A stretch of DNA of 64,000 bases, from assembly GCF_001468085.1 (NCBI RefSeq), contig NZ_LNZB01000060.1, positions 711,417 to 775,416 on the forward strand, in the 5' to 3' direction. This document shows, piece after piece, positions 9,538 through 18,912 of the stretch. Below the pieces are notes generated by a model. The model made no database searches and was not told where the DNA came from. It was given only the letters and a program-made list of their open reading frames with translations. The position numbers were made by a program, and so were the translations under genes. The DNA is from Legionella waltersii (lineage in GTDB: Bacteria > Pseudomonadota > Gammaproteobacteria > Legionellales > Legionellaceae). Position 1 is the stretch's first letter, and every line of letters begins with the position of its first letter.

Positions 9538-10432
9538 TGCTCACCTTTTGCATAGGAAAACCTAAAGCCTCACGTGCTTGATAATAAGCCTGGGCTACTG
9601 ATCGGGATAAGTGTCGTACGCGCAATATGTATCTTTGTCGTTCTGTCACTGAAATGGCCTTACGTGCATCCAATAAGTTAAATGCATGAGACGCCTTGAT
9701 AACCATTTCATACGCTGGAAGGGGTAATTGCAAATCAATTAACTGTTGAGCTTCTGCCTCATAATAATCAAATTGTCGGAATAGTTCTTCGACATTAGCG
9801 TGCTCAAAATTAAAAGCAGACATTTCTACCTCATTTTGATGAAACACATCTCCATAGGTGACTAAACCATTCTGTGTATAGCCCCAAGGTAAATCAAAAA
9901 GATTATCTACCCCTAAAATAAACATTGAAATTCGTTCTAATCCATAAGTTAATTCGCCTGTTACTGGCTTACAGGGCAAACCACCAACCTGTTGGAAATA
10001 AGTAAACTGTGAAACTTCCATGCCGTTTTGCCAAACTTCCCAACCCAAACCCCAAGCACCCAGAGTAGGAGACTCCCAATTGTCTTCCACAAAGCGGATA
10101 TCATCGTGCAAAGGATCCACACCTAAAGCACGTAAGGAGTCTAAATATTTATCTTGGATGTCTATAGGAGACGGCTTTAAAATCACTTGAAATTGGTAAT
10201 AATGTTGTACCCTATTAGGATTTTCACCATATCTACCATCAGTAGGTCTTCTAGAGGGCTGAACATAGGCAACAGACCAAGGTTCAGGGCCAATCGCGCG
10301 CAAAAAAGTTGCTGGGTGAAATGTACCTGCACCAACCTCCAAATCTAATGGCTGTAAAATGATACAACCTTGTTTGGCCCAATATTGTTGCAGAGTAAGG
10401 ATAATGTCTTGGAATGTAGTGGGCTTGCTCAT
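9527..10432 (-). CDS. glyQ: glycyl-tRNA synthetase alpha subunit
   Basis: 301 aa, catalytic alpha subunit of the heterotetrameric glycyl-tRNA synthetase. It contains class II blocks such as [39 protein letters not shown] and [18 protein letters not shown] choose the ATG at 10432 (MSKPTTFQ) because family members begin a few residues before this motif; an in-frame ATG at 10453 would add seven residues. First gene of the glyQ-glyS-gmhB-rsmJ operon. Confidence 0.95.
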   Translation of the reverse strand: MSKPTTFQDIILTLQQYWAKQGCIILQPLDLEVGAGTFHPATFLRAIGPEPWSVAYVQPSRRPTDGRYGENPNRVQHYYQFQVILKPSPIDIQDKYLDSLRALGVDPLHDDIRFVEDNWESPTLGAWGLGWEVWQNGMEVSQFTYFQQVGGLPCKPVTGELTYGLERISMFILGVDNLFDLPWGYTQNGLVTYGDVFHQNEVEMSAFNFEHANVEELFRQFDYYEAEAQQLIDLQLPLPAYEMVIKASHAFNLLDARKAISVTERQRYILRVRHLSRSVAQAYYQAREALGFPMQKVSNGE

Positions 10433-10570
10433 GAAATTCTCAAAAATAAACAACTATCAAATTACTCGTAGTTAGGGCTTTGCTTTGTTAACCACCATTT
10501 AGTTAAGGCAGCATTCTCGCACTGGCATGGGTCGATCTATAGAATCAGCCCGATGCCAAATTCAGAACAG

Positions 10571-10590
10571 GTTCCCGCTAACGCGGGAAC
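10571..10590. repeat. perfect short hairpin (REP-like)
   Basis: GTTCCCGCTAACGCGGGAAC is an 8-bp perfect stem with a 4-base loop, in the gap between dsbA2 and glyQ. There is no T-run on either strand, so it does not look like a classic Rho-independent terminator. It could stabilise the dsbA2 mRNA 3' end upstream of glyQ, or be a REP-like repeat. Confidence 0.6.
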
Positions 10591-10658
10591 AACTGAGTTT
10601 ACTTTAACGGAGTAGCGGCACTCGTTGTGCTCAGCCCAAACCACATTAAAAATGGAGC

Positions 10659-11444
10659 TTAGTTACCCGCAGCTTTCTTTATCAGCTCTCGCAAAGAGTC
10701 TTCGCTTGCAGCGCCTGGGATAAATGATGGCTCAGTACCTTTTTTGAACTGACCATCTGGAGTCGCAGCAATAATAAATGCTGGAGTCCCCATCAAATGC
10801 ATTTTTTCAGCCAATTGTCGATTTGCGTCTAAAATGTCTGTCACTTCTTTGCTGTCCATGTCCTTCTTCATTTTGTCCAAATTCAAACCTACTGATTTCG
10901 CAATATCCATAACTACTTTATCATCTAGACGTTTATCTGTTTCAATGAGTGCATTATGCATGACTTGATATTTTCCTTGCATGCCTGCAGCTAATGCCGC
11001 TCTTGATGCAAAATCAGAGCTCTTACCGAAGATCGGAAACTCTTTATAAATGACTCTTAAACCACTGTCCTTTTTAAGCAAGTTATTTATAGTGGGAGAC
11101 ATTTTTTTACAGTGAATGCATTGATAGTCAAAAAACTCAACCACAGTAACGCTGCCTTTGGGATTGCCAACCACAGTATACTTTCCTTGGAATAGTTGAT
11201 CCGCATTCTCTAAAATTGCTGCCTGCGCCTGTTGTTGCATGTTTTGCTGTTGTTTTTGTTGTAGCGCTTGTGATGCTTCAACCAAGACCTCTGGATTAGC
11301 AACTAAATAGTCATGTATCACTTTTTCAATGTCTTTCTTCTGGGCGTCTGTCATTGGAGGGGTTGATGTATCTGCAGCCATAATGACAGGCGATATTAAA
11401 GTAGTTGCCAGAGCCCCAGCGATTACTAATTTTGTCAATTTCAC
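10659..11444 (-). CDS. dsbA2: periplasmic DsbA2/Com1-like disulfide oxidoreductase
   Basis: 261 aa. Start is GTG at 11444 with AAGGGGA seven bases upstream. A Sec signal peptide (MKLTKLVIAGALATTLISPVIMAA) is followed by a Gln-rich helical region (residues 55-75), typical of the dimerising N-terminus of Com1/DsbA2-type proteins. The thioredoxin fold carries active site CIHC at Cys109-Cys112 and a cis-Pro loop (MGTPAFII). In L. pneumophila the homologue is a dimeric oxidase/isomerase needed for folding Dot/Icm envelope components. Identity as dsbA2 rests on domain order and a remembered similar location. Confidence 0.85.
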   Translation of the reverse strand: MKLTKLVIAGALATTLISPVIMAADTSTPPMTDAQKKDIEKVIHDYLVANPEVLVEASQALQQKQQQNMQQQAQAAILENADQLFQGKYTVVGNPKGSVTVVEFFDYQCIHCKKMSPTINNLLKKDSGLRVIYKEFPIFGKSSDFASRAALAAGMQGKYQVMHNALIETDKRLDDKVVMDIAKSVGLNLDKMKKDMDSKEVTDILDANRQLAEKMHLMGTPAFIIAATPDGQFKKGTEPSFIPGAASEDSLRELIKKAAGN

Positions 11445-11600
11445 ACTATTCCCCTTATTAAATGTTAACTATAAACAGCAAACTATTTCATTCATTCAAA
11501 ATCTAAACATTCACTTATTTTACGACCAGCCCGAACCCTACCATTCAGCGAGGAAAAATTCAATATATTACACGACAGTGGTTTAATAGCCACTCATGTT

Positions 11601-13766
11601 CTAAGAACATTCAGTGAGATTAGCATAGGCTAAAACCAACCATTTTACCCCATGCTCCTTGAATTTAACTTGAACTCTTGTGTGCGCACCACTCCCTTCA
11701 ACAGCTAACACAACCCCTGTTCCAAACTTAGCATGCTGGACATTTTGTCCGATAGCTAAACCAGACTCTTGCTCAACAAAGTTAACCTGACTTCTACCAG
11801 CACTCGTGGGCTGAACCCGTGTTTTTACCCTCACCTCATCGAGAAATTGTTGAGGTATTTCTCTTAAAAAGCGAGAAGGACGATGATACTCCTCACGCCC
11901 ATACAATCTGCGTACTTCCGCATATGACAAAATGAGTTTTCTCATAGCTCGAGTCATACCGACGTAACACAATCGGCGCTCCTCCTCCAGTCTGCCAGGC
12001 TCTTCTATGGACTGCCTACCAGGAAAAACACCTTCTTCCATACCCACCAAAAAAACGGTAGGGAACTCTAAACCTTTCGCTGAGTGTAAAGTCATCAAAT
12101 GAACGGATCGCTCATGGTCCTCAGCTTGCATCTCACCCGACTCAAGTGAGGCATGTGCAAGAAATGCATTCACAAGAGGCAATTCATTCTCTGTATCTTG
12201 TTCATAACGGAACTGTTTAGCGGCGTTAACCAATTCTTGCAAGTTGTCTAAACGAGATTCTGATCTGTCCCCTTTTATTTTTCCGAAATGAGCATACAAG
12301 CCACTTGAGTGGATTACTTCAAGAATTTGTTCGTCCAACTCTAATGCTGTCGTTTTAATTTGTAAGCGTTCGATTAACTCAACAAATTTTATCAACGCAG
12401 AGCTTGAACGCTGTGCTAAACTATTATTTCGAAGCATCAATTTTGCCGATTTCCAAAGAGAACAAGCTTCCGCTTTACCAAATTGTCGCAGTTCATCGAT
12501 TGTTTTTTCACCAATACCGCGGGTCGGTAAGTTCACAACCCTTTCAAAAGAAGTGTCATCGTCTGGATTGACTAATAAGCGTAAATAGGCCAGCGTGTCT
12601 TTAATTTCAGCTCGATCAAAGAAACGAACTCCTCCATATATCCTATAAGCAATTCCAGCACGCAATAGTGCTTCTTCAAAGTTTCGTGATTGAGCGTTTG
12701 AGCGATATAAAATCGCTAAGTCGTCCGCGCTTCCTCCCTGATCCAGTTCCATTTTAATTCGTTCTGCAACAAAACGAGCTTCATCGAGTTCGTTAAAAGC
12801 GCTGTACACCAGAATTTTTTCACCTTCACGATCTTCGGTCCATAATTCTTTGCCCATTCTCGAATTATTATTTTGTATCAAGGCGTTTGCAGCATCCAAT
12901 ATAGTAGAAGTTGAACGGTAATTTTGCTCGAGTCTCACCACTTGAGTGTCTTTAAAATCTCGGGAAAACTGTTGAATATTTTCTACTCGGGCTCCTCGCC
13001 AACCATAAATTGACTGATCATCATCACCGACCGCAAGTACAGAGGTCCTCTCACCGGCTAGCAAGCGGATCCAAGCATATTGGATGGTATTAGTATCCTG
13101 GAACTCATCCACCAAAATAGCTTGGAAGCGTTCACGATAATGCTCTAGAATCTCTTTATGATTAAGAAATAACTCATGTGTCCTCAATAGAATTTCTGCG
13201 AAATCAATCACCCCAGCTGTTTGACATGCCTGTTCATAAGCTTGATAGATTGATACTAAGGTTTTAGTAGGGCCATAGCTTAATGGATTAATATGTTGTG
13301 GACGTAACCCCTCATCCTTTTTTCCGTTAATAAACGATTGGACCTGTTTGACCTGCCACTGATCAGGATCCAAATTTAAAGTTTGAATGACTCTTTTAAT
13401 AAGTCTTGCTTGGTCTTCAGAATCAAGGATATGAAAGTGCTCCGTTAAATGTGCTTCGTTGAAATGTCGACGCAGTATACGATGACACAAGCCATGAAAG
13501 GTACCTACCCACAATCCTTGAATGGGTGTCGAGAGCATGCTGCTCAATCTAGCACGCATTTCTCCCGCTGCTTTATTGGTAAATGTAACCGCTAAAATTG
13601 CGAAAGGAGACAGATGATACTCTTCAATTAACCATGCAATTCTGCTTACTAATACACGCGTTTTTCCGCTACCGGCACCTGCCAACACTAGCATATTACC
13701 AAGAGGTGAAGTTACGGCTTCGACCTGCTTATCATTCAACCCTTTAATTAGTGCTGCAGTTCCCAT
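11601..13766 (-). CDS. uvrD: DNA helicase II, UvrD
   Basis: 721 aa SF1A 3'-5' helicase acting in nucleotide-excision and mismatch repair. Walker A AGAGSGKTR lies near residue 30, then AVTFTNKAA (Ia), ILVDEFQDTN (II), GDDDQSIYGWRGA (III), LEQNYRST (IV), MTLHSAKGLEF (V) and EERRLCYVGMTRA (VI). The C-terminal Tudor-like region (IGQNVQHAKFGTGVV) is intact. Length is as expected. Single gene, divergent from the pip-like gene. Confidence 0.96.
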   Translation of the reverse strand: MGTAALIKGLNDKQVEAVTSPLGNMLVLAGAGSGKTRVLVSRIAWLIEEYHLSPFAILAVTFTNKAAGEMRARLSSMLSTPIQGLWVGTFHGLCHRILRRHFNEAHLTEHFHILDSEDQARLIKRVIQTLNLDPDQWQVKQVQSFINGKKDEGLRPQHINPLSYGPTKTLVSIYQAYEQACQTAGVIDFAEILLRTHELFLNHKEILEHYRERFQAILVDEFQDTNTIQYAWIRLLAGERTSVLAVGDDDQSIYGWRGARVENIQQFSRDFKDTQVVRLEQNYRSTSTILDAANALIQNNNSRMGKELWTEDREGEKILVYSAFNELDEARFVAERIKMELDQGGSADDLAILYRSNAQSRNFEEALLRAGIAYRIYGGVRFFDRAEIKDTLAYLRLLVNPDDDTSFERVVNLPTRGIGEKTIDELRQFGKAEACSLWKSAKLMLRNNSLAQRSSSALIKFVELIERLQIKTTALELDEQILEVIHSSGLYAHFGKIKGDRSESRLDNLQELVNAAKQFRYEQDTENELPLVNAFLAHASLESGEMQAEDHERSVHLMTLHSAKGLEFPTVFLVGMEEGVFPGRQSIEEPGRLEEERRLCYVGMTRAMRKLILSYAEVRRLYGREEYHRPSRFLREIPQQFLDEVRVKTRVQPTSAGRSQVNFVEQESGLAIGQNVQHAKFGTGVVLAVEGSGAHTRVQVKFKEHGVKWLVLAYANLTECS

Positions 13767-13964
13767 GTATTTATTCCAAGGTAGATAAAGCGGTTATTAT
13801 CTTCAATTTGTCGTGCAATTCAAAGGGGGTATTCGGCAGAAACTTTGGTATTCAATGAATGTCTTGCATTCAAATCAATCACAGCGCAAAATACAAGGTG
13901 TTTTTAGAAGCCAGAATAGGGCTACTCGTTTAATACACTGAACTTACATTCATAAAGGACTCAA

Positions 13965-14924
13965 ATGCATACCCTCTATCCAGCTATCAAACCATATACT
14001 CAGCATGAACTTCCAGTTAGTAACCTGCATAAGCTGTATATCGAGGAAACTGGAAATCCAGAGGGGATCCCTGTGATCGTTTTACATCAAGGACCAGGGG
14101 CCGGAGCAGATCCACACCTCCGTCGCTTTTTTGACCCCCAAACTTATCGAATTATTTTATTTGATCAAAGAGGATGCGGACGCTCAACTCCCCATTTGGA
14201 AATCAAAGAAAACAACACAAAATTACTCATAGATGACATCGATGCTGTTCGTGATTATCTTAACCTAAAAGAATTTGTGCTCTTTGGAGGAGGATGGGGA
14301 TCTCTATTGGCTTTGCTTTATGCACAACAATTTCCTCATCACATTAAAGCACTTTTAGTTCATCAAATATTTTTAGGTAGACAAGGGGATTCTGACTGGT
14401 TCTATAAACATGGAGCTAGCTTAGTTTATCCAGATTATTGGGCTGAGTTTACTGGTAATGTTCCAGAAAATAGATTAGATAATATCCCTCTTTTTTATTC
14501 CGAATGTTTACAAGGTCCTAATGAATTAGCAAGAATGGGGGCTGCAAAGAATTGGGCATTGTGGCAAGCAAGATGCAGTAGCTTACAACCTCACTTATAC
14601 GTTATTGATCAGTACAGCGATCCTCATTTCGCTCTAGCTCTCGCAACATTGGAATCCTACTACATCAACAATCATTATTTTATTGAAGAAAATCAAGTGC
14701 TAGCTCATGCGAATAAAATTCGTCACATTCCCACGTATATTGTTCATGGGCGATTCGACTTAGTATCCCCCTTAGCGAACGCATGGGAATTACACAAAGC
14801 CATCCCAGCGTCTAATCTAAGAATCGTTAGGGATGCAGGACATTCAGATAGAGAATCTGGAATCATTGATGCTATAATTTACGCCAGTAAAGAAATTTCT
14901 AAACAAGGTTTGGAAGCATGTTAG
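13965..14924 (+). CDS. proline iminopeptidase-like alpha/beta hydrolase, catalytic Ser replaced by Gly
   Basis: 319 aa, full length for prolyl aminopeptidase (peptidase family S33). Family blocks: RRFFDPQTYRIILFDQRGCGRS, HGRFDLVSPLANAWELH and DAGHSDRESGI. The family nucleophile motif GGSWGS reads GGGWGS here: residue 110 is Gly (GGA, 14292-14294) where the catalytic Ser should be. The oxyanion motif HGGPG reads HQGPG (41-45). Asp265 and His293 of the triad remain. As written it should not hydrolyse peptides by the usual mechanism, though the frame is intact. AAAGGA precedes the ATG; the 3' end overlaps dtd by 7 bases. Confidence 0.88.
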   Translation: MHTLYPAIKPYTQHELPVSNLHKLYIEETGNPEGIPVIVLHQGPGAGADPHLRRFFDPQTYRIILFDQRGCGRSTPHLEIKENNTKLLIDDIDAVRDYLNLKEFVLFGGGWGSLLALLYAQQFPHHIKALLVHQIFLGRQGDSDWFYKHGASLVYPDYWAEFTGNVPENRLDNIPLFYSECLQGPNELARMGAAKNWALWQARCSSLQPHLYVIDQYSDPHFALALATLESYYINNHYFIEENQVLAHANKIRHIPTYIVHGRFDLVSPLANAWELHKAIPASNLRIVRDAGHSDRESGIIDAIIYASKEISKQGLEAC

Positions 14925-15355
14925 CTGTCATACAACGAGTTACTCAGTCCAGAGTTGATATCAATGGAGAAACTGTTGGAAAAATAAACCAGGGAATGAT
15001 GATTCTTTGTGGGTTTGAGCCTAGTGACTCATCAGACACTTTAAACCGCATGATTGAACGTTGCCTCAATTACCGTATTTTTAGTGACCAGCAAGGTAAA
15101 ATGAACCTTAGTTTAAGAGACATTCAGGGGGGGTTATTGCTGGTTCCTCAATTCACATTGATGGCCGATACCCAAAAAGGGTTGCGCCCTGGTTTTTCAA
15201 GTGCAGCGACACCGGAACATGGAAGACAATTGTTTGATGAGTTATTGACTATAGCTCAACAACTTTATCCTGGAACGCAAAGTGGCTGTTTTGGTGCAAA
15301 CATGCAAGTTCACTTATGCAATGACGGCCCAGTTACCTTTCTGATGAAGTTCTAA
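14918..15355 (+). CDS. dtd: D-aminoacyl-tRNA deacylase
   Basis: 145 aa, full length. Dtd is a dimer that clears D-amino acids from mischarged tRNA. The N-terminus MLAVIQRVTQSRV is typical, the Gly-cisPro motif is NDGPVTF at the C-terminus, and RIFSDQQGKMNLSL is conserved. The usual SQFTL motif reads PQFTL; the Gly-cisPro pair that defines chirality control is intact, so activity is expected. It begins inside the end of the pip-like gene, so the two are probably translated from one message. Confidence 0.94.
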   Translation: MLAVIQRVTQSRVDINGETVGKINQGMMILCGFEPSDSSDTLNRMIERCLNYRIFSDQQGKMNLSLRDIQGGLLLVPQFTLMADTQKGLRPGFSSAATPEHGRQLFDELLTIAQQLYPGTQSGCFGANMQVHLCNDGPVTFLMKF

Positions 15356-15357
15356 AG

Positions 15358-15430
15358 CAGGACTTATGCCCCTAATCCCTTCGTTAATAACAGAGTTCAA
15401 TTCTGTCATTTAGTGTGCAAAACTCGTCCA
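15358..15430. repeat. truncated CAGGACTTA MITE-like repeat
   Basis: Immediately after dtd. It starts with CAGGACTTATG, then CCCTTCGTTAATAACAG and TTCTGTCATTTAG, matching one end of the better copies at 57281-57529, 58677-58800 and 60451-60678. The other inverted end is missing. It lies in the dtd-mlaA gap. Confidence 0.6.
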
Positions 15431-15570
15431 TTGGTAACTATTTTTTCCTCAATGATGGGGTTTTACGCCAGTCCTGGAAAAAACGACCTTAATTTTTGTC
15501 CCTTTCTCCGTTTGCAAGAGCAATAAAGTGGTGTAACATCAATTCAAAGGATCGAATAGTTAGAACAAAC

Positions 15571-16356
15571 ATGCGCTCAATTTATATTTTTGCAGGGATG
15601 ATAGGTACCTTTATATTAAATGGCTGTGCGCACAAAGGGACAAATCCAGAGGACCCCTATGAGTCTTTTAATCGAAAAGTCCATAACTTCAATATGGCTT
15701 TTGATGCAACTATCCTTAAACCTCCTGCAAAATTATATAAAGCGGTAGTACCTGGTGTAGTAAGGAAAGGAGTTACCAATGCTTACAATAATATCGACAT
15801 GTTACCAACTATTGCCAATGATCTCTTACAAGCAGAAGGAAAATGGTTCATAAAGGATTCATGGCGCTTTGTTATAAATTCAACAATAGGCGTTGCAGGA
15901 GTCTTTGATGTTGCCACCAAATTTGGATTAACACCTCATTACAATGATTTAGGAATTACTTTTGCAAAGTGGGGCGATAAAAAATCGCCTTATTTAGTTC
16001 TTCCATTGATAGGCCCCAGCACTATTCGTGATGGGTCTGGATGGCTGTTCCAGTTTGCATTATGGACCCCTTATTTCTACATAAAAGATGACGCAGTGGT
16101 CTTTAGTTTAATTGGTTTACGTTATCTTGATTTACGTACTCAGCTCTTTGATACTGAACCTTTACTAAACCAAGCATTGGATCAATACGCCTTTATAAGA
16201 GATGCTTACTTACAGCATAGAAATTACCTAATTGCAGGCACTGAGCAAGACACTGGCCAACTATTTATTGAAGATGCAAATGCTAGTCAAGCAGCCTTAG
16301 CTGAATCCAAAGGAGCCGCAAAGACTGGATTAGGTTCAGACTATGTGGATGAGTAA
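15571..16356 (+). CDS. mlaA: outer-membrane lipoprotein MlaA (VacJ)
   Basis: 261 aa from ATG 15571. The open frame reaches back to a TTG at 15496, but a lipoprotein signal (MRSIYIFAGMIGTFILNGC) begins at this ATG, so it is the likely start. MlaA sits in the outer membrane and passes mislocalised phospholipids to MlaC for return to the inner membrane. Family motifs DPYESFNRKVHNFNM, FVINSTIGVAGVFDVA and LGITFAKWGDKKSPYLVLPLIGPSTIRDGSG are present. The rest of the Mla system is not in this window. The ribosome site is weak. Confidence 0.92.
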   Translation: MRSIYIFAGMIGTFILNGCAHKGTNPEDPYESFNRKVHNFNMAFDATILKPPAKLYKAVVPGVVRKGVTNAYNNIDMLPTIANDLLQAEGKWFIKDSWRFVINSTIGVAGVFDVATKFGLTPHYNDLGITFAKWGDKKSPYLVLPLIGPSTIRDGSGWLFQFALWTPYFYIKDDAVVFSLIGLRYLDLRTQLFDTEPLLNQALDQYAFIRDAYLQHRNYLIAGTEQDTGQLFIEDANASQAALAESKGAAKTGLGSDYVDE

Positions 16357-16382
16357 GGTTCTAAAGAGTTTGAACACATCTG

Positions 16383-16455
16383 TTTCTGCTCCCTTAATGG
16401 TCGCAGCTTAGTTAGCTCAACTTAGTATCCAAGATGCGACTATTAGGAAGCAGAT
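16383..16455. repeat. small inverted repeat of the palindrome-end family, overlapping gshB stop
   Basis: The arm TCTGCTCCCTTAATGGTCGC (from 16383) is inverted, with mismatches, as GCGACTATTAGGAAGCAGA near 16436-16454. The second arm overlaps the gshB stop codon at 16443-16445, so the element supplies the last gshB codons. The motif CCCTTAATGGTCGCAG is a variant of the end sequence of the long palindromes. Confidence 0.6.
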
Positions 16456-17408
16456 GCTTTATTCTTTAACGTTGCAAGACAACGTAAGTAATCACCAGCT
16501 ATATCCAAAGCAGTTTCGGCTTCAATTTCCCGTAAACAAGTTGGGCTTGTGACATTAATTTCTGTAAGATAATCACCGATTACATCAATTCCAACAAAAT
16601 ACAGCCCTTTTTCTTTCAAAGTCGGTGCTAATTGCTTACAAATCCAACGGTCTCTATCGGTTATTGCTACCACTTTCCCTTGAGCTCCAGCCGCCAAATT
16701 TCCTCTTAGTTCTCCTTTAGCAGGGATTCTTGCCAATGCATAGGGAACAGGTTCACCATTAATTAATATAATCCTTTTGTCGCCCTGTGTAGAAATTTCA
16801 GAAATATAAGTTTGTGCCATTATCCATTTAGATTCTGAATGCGTTAACAGTTCTAAAATAACCGATAAATTACTGCCTTTATCATCCACATGAAATACTG
16901 AATTCCCGCCCATTCCTTCTAATGGTTTAAAAATAACTTGTTTATGAGTACTCCAAAATTCTTTTAATTGCTTGATGTCACGAGACACCAGAGTTTTAGG
17001 ACAACACTGTGGGAAATTTAGGGTAAAAAGTTTCTCATTCGCATCACGCAAGCTTTGGGGTTTGTTTGCAACCAAAACACCCCTCTTCTCTGCTAACTCT
17101 AAGGCATAGGTAGTATAAATGTACTCCATATCAAAAGGGGGGTCTTTTCTCATGAGTATGACATCAAAATCAGTCAGTGGTAGAAGTCCTAATGGGTTAA
17201 TTGTTGCCCACTCAAGATGATGCTCATCCTTCACATGAATGTCATTCATATGCGCATAGGATTGACCTTCTTTGCAAAACAAATCATTCTGAGTAAAGTA
17301 TACGCAAGACCAACCTAGCTTTTTTGCGCTTTTGATCATCGCAACTGTTGAATCTTTATACGGTTTTATCTTATCCAGAGGATCCATCAGTACCGCGATT
17401 TTCATCAT
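16443..17408 (-). CDS. gshB: glutathione synthetase
   Basis: 321 aa ATP-grasp enzyme that joins glycine to gamma-glutamylcysteine. Motifs: N-terminal KIAVLMDPLDKIKPYKDST, DVILMRKDPPFDMEYIYTTY, FKPLEGMGGNSVF, and FVGIDVIGDYLTEINVTSPTC near the C-terminus. It overlaps gshA by 4 bases (ATGA), so glutathione synthesis is one operon, gshA-gshB. The last codons and stop lie in a repeat arm. Confidence 0.95.
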   Translation of the reverse strand: MMKIAVLMDPLDKIKPYKDSTVAMIKSAKKLGWSCVYFTQNDLFCKEGQSYAHMNDIHVKDEHHLEWATINPLGLLPLTDFDVILMRKDPPFDMEYIYTTYALELAEKRGVLVANKPQSLRDANEKLFTLNFPQCCPKTLVSRDIKQLKEFWSTHKQVIFKPLEGMGGNSVFHVDDKGSNLSVILELLTHSESKWIMAQTYISEISTQGDKRIILINGEPVPYALARIPAKGELRGNLAAGAQGKVVAITDRDRWICKQLAPTLKEKGLYFVGIDVIGDYLTEINVTSPTCLREIEAETALDIAGDYLRCLATLKNKASAS

Positions 17409-18700
17409 TCCCCTCCGATTGCGGCAATTTCTCTAGCCGCCGCTAAAGCAGCCAATCGGGCTATTACACCATAGGAGTAAAAACGATTTGGACAATCGAC
17501 TACTTCTAAGTCATCACATGGCATATTACACGCTTGGGCAAAAGCCAATGGTTCAAAATGCATCCCTGGTGCATTAAGGTTTTCAGCAACACCTCTCTCT
17601 TGATGAACCCGATAAAATCCACCAACAACGAATTGACCTATCATATAAACAACCGGTTCAGCCACTGCACCATCAGGCATCGTTTCAAAGGTGTATACAC
17701 CTTCCTGGATTATCACACGCTCAACTTTCTGACTCCCTTTACTGGCAGACATTTTTGTTCTTTGCTTTCTGTTTAAATGACGTATATCATCCCCGCTATG
17801 GACCATCATCACACTCATTCCATAAGTCCCATTGTCAGCTTTTACCACGACAAATGGCTTATCTTTTATCCCATATTCATTGTATCGCTCTGTGATCAAA
17901 TACAATATCTTATCCACTGCTAATGCAAGTTGTTCAATACCTTCTTGAGCCATGAAGTCTAGACCATCAAGAGATGTAAAATAGGGAGTAATTAGCCATG
18001 GATCAATTGCAATTAATTTTGCAAACTCATTGGCAACTTGTTCATAGAATTGGAAATGACTTGATTTTAACCGTGAGGCCCAACCCAGTTTAGCTGTTGG
18101 TCGAATTCTTTGTTGTAAGCCTTGTAAAATCTCTGGGACACCTGAAGATAAATCATTATTCAACAAAATAAAGCATGGGCTAAAATCCGATAAACCTATC
18201 TTATCACCTTGCCTCTGGATCGGCTCTATCATTAAGGTTTCCCCATGATCAAGGTGAACCTCTCTAGGCTCCAAAAGCTCAGGATCTAAACTTCCAATTC
18301 GCACTATAAAACCTGCTTTAGTAAAGATGGTTTTGAGAACCCCTAAACTCTTCATATAAAATTTATTACGGGTATGGCTTTCAGGCAAAATTAATATTTT
18401 AGTGCAGTCACTTTTGTAATCAATTAAAACTGATTGGGCTGCTTGAATGCATAATGATAAAAATTCAGGATTTAAATTATTAAACCCGGCTGGAAATAAG
18501 TTAGTATCAACTGGTGCCAGTTTAAACCCTGCATGACGGAGATCCACTGAGGATGTTATTGGTGCAGGGGTTTCTTTCCACTTTTGACGAAACCAAAATT
18601 CAATTTCAGCCACTTTACTTAATATGATTTTCTCAACATGATGAAGTGGTCCGGAGTGCGCAGTAGTCAAATGCGGTACTGGGATTTCGTGAGCGTTCAT
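17405..18700 (-). CDS. gshA: glutamate-cysteine ligase, proteobacterial GshA of the Acidithiobacillus type
   Basis: 431 aa, first step of glutathione synthesis. It is not the E. coli-type GshA. Blocks such as SVDLRHAGFKLAPVDTNLFP, ILILPESHTRNKFY and VVKADNGTYGMSVM fit the family first described in Acidithiobacillus (TIGR02049 as I remember it). The C-terminus (GVIARLAALAAAREIAAIGGE) overlaps gshB. It is separated from the divergent EamA gene by 212 bases with no gene. Confidence 0.9.
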   Translation of the reverse strand: MNAHEIPVPHLTTAHSGPLHHVEKIILSKVAEIEFWFRQKWKETPAPITSSVDLRHAGFKLAPVDTNLFPAGFNNLNPEFLSLCIQAAQSVLIDYKSDCTKILILPESHTRNKFYMKSLGVLKTIFTKAGFIVRIGSLDPELLEPREVHLDHGETLMIEPIQRQGDKIGLSDFSPCFILLNNDLSSGVPEILQGLQQRIRPTAKLGWASRLKSSHFQFYEQVANEFAKLIAIDPWLITPYFTSLDGLDFMAQEGIEQLALAVDKILYLITERYNEYGIKDKPFVVVKADNGTYGMSVMMVHSGDDIRHLNRKQRTKMSASKGSQKVERVIIQEGVYTFETMPDGAVAEPVVYMIGQFVVGGFYRVHQERGVAENLNAPGMHFEPLAFAQACNMPCDDLEVVDCPNRFYSYGVIARLAALAAAREIAAIGGE

Positions 18701-18912
18701 CCTTACTCCCTGATTTTTAAATAAATTGATGTTACCTAGGTTGTGTTGAAATTAAAAGAAAAATTTAAAACTTCCCTTTTATATTCGCATGATCAATCAC
18801 TTGTTATGTCCTTGAATACAGAACAAACAATGCGGGCAGATTTCTAAAGTTTTGTAGTTATTAACCCAATATACTGGCATAATAAATAAGCATTCTTAAT
18901 GAATAACTGAAC

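Noticed and set aside
15496-15570. TTG start 25 codons upstream for mlaA
   Set aside because: It would bury the lipoprotein signal peptide and lipobox that begin at ATG 15571.
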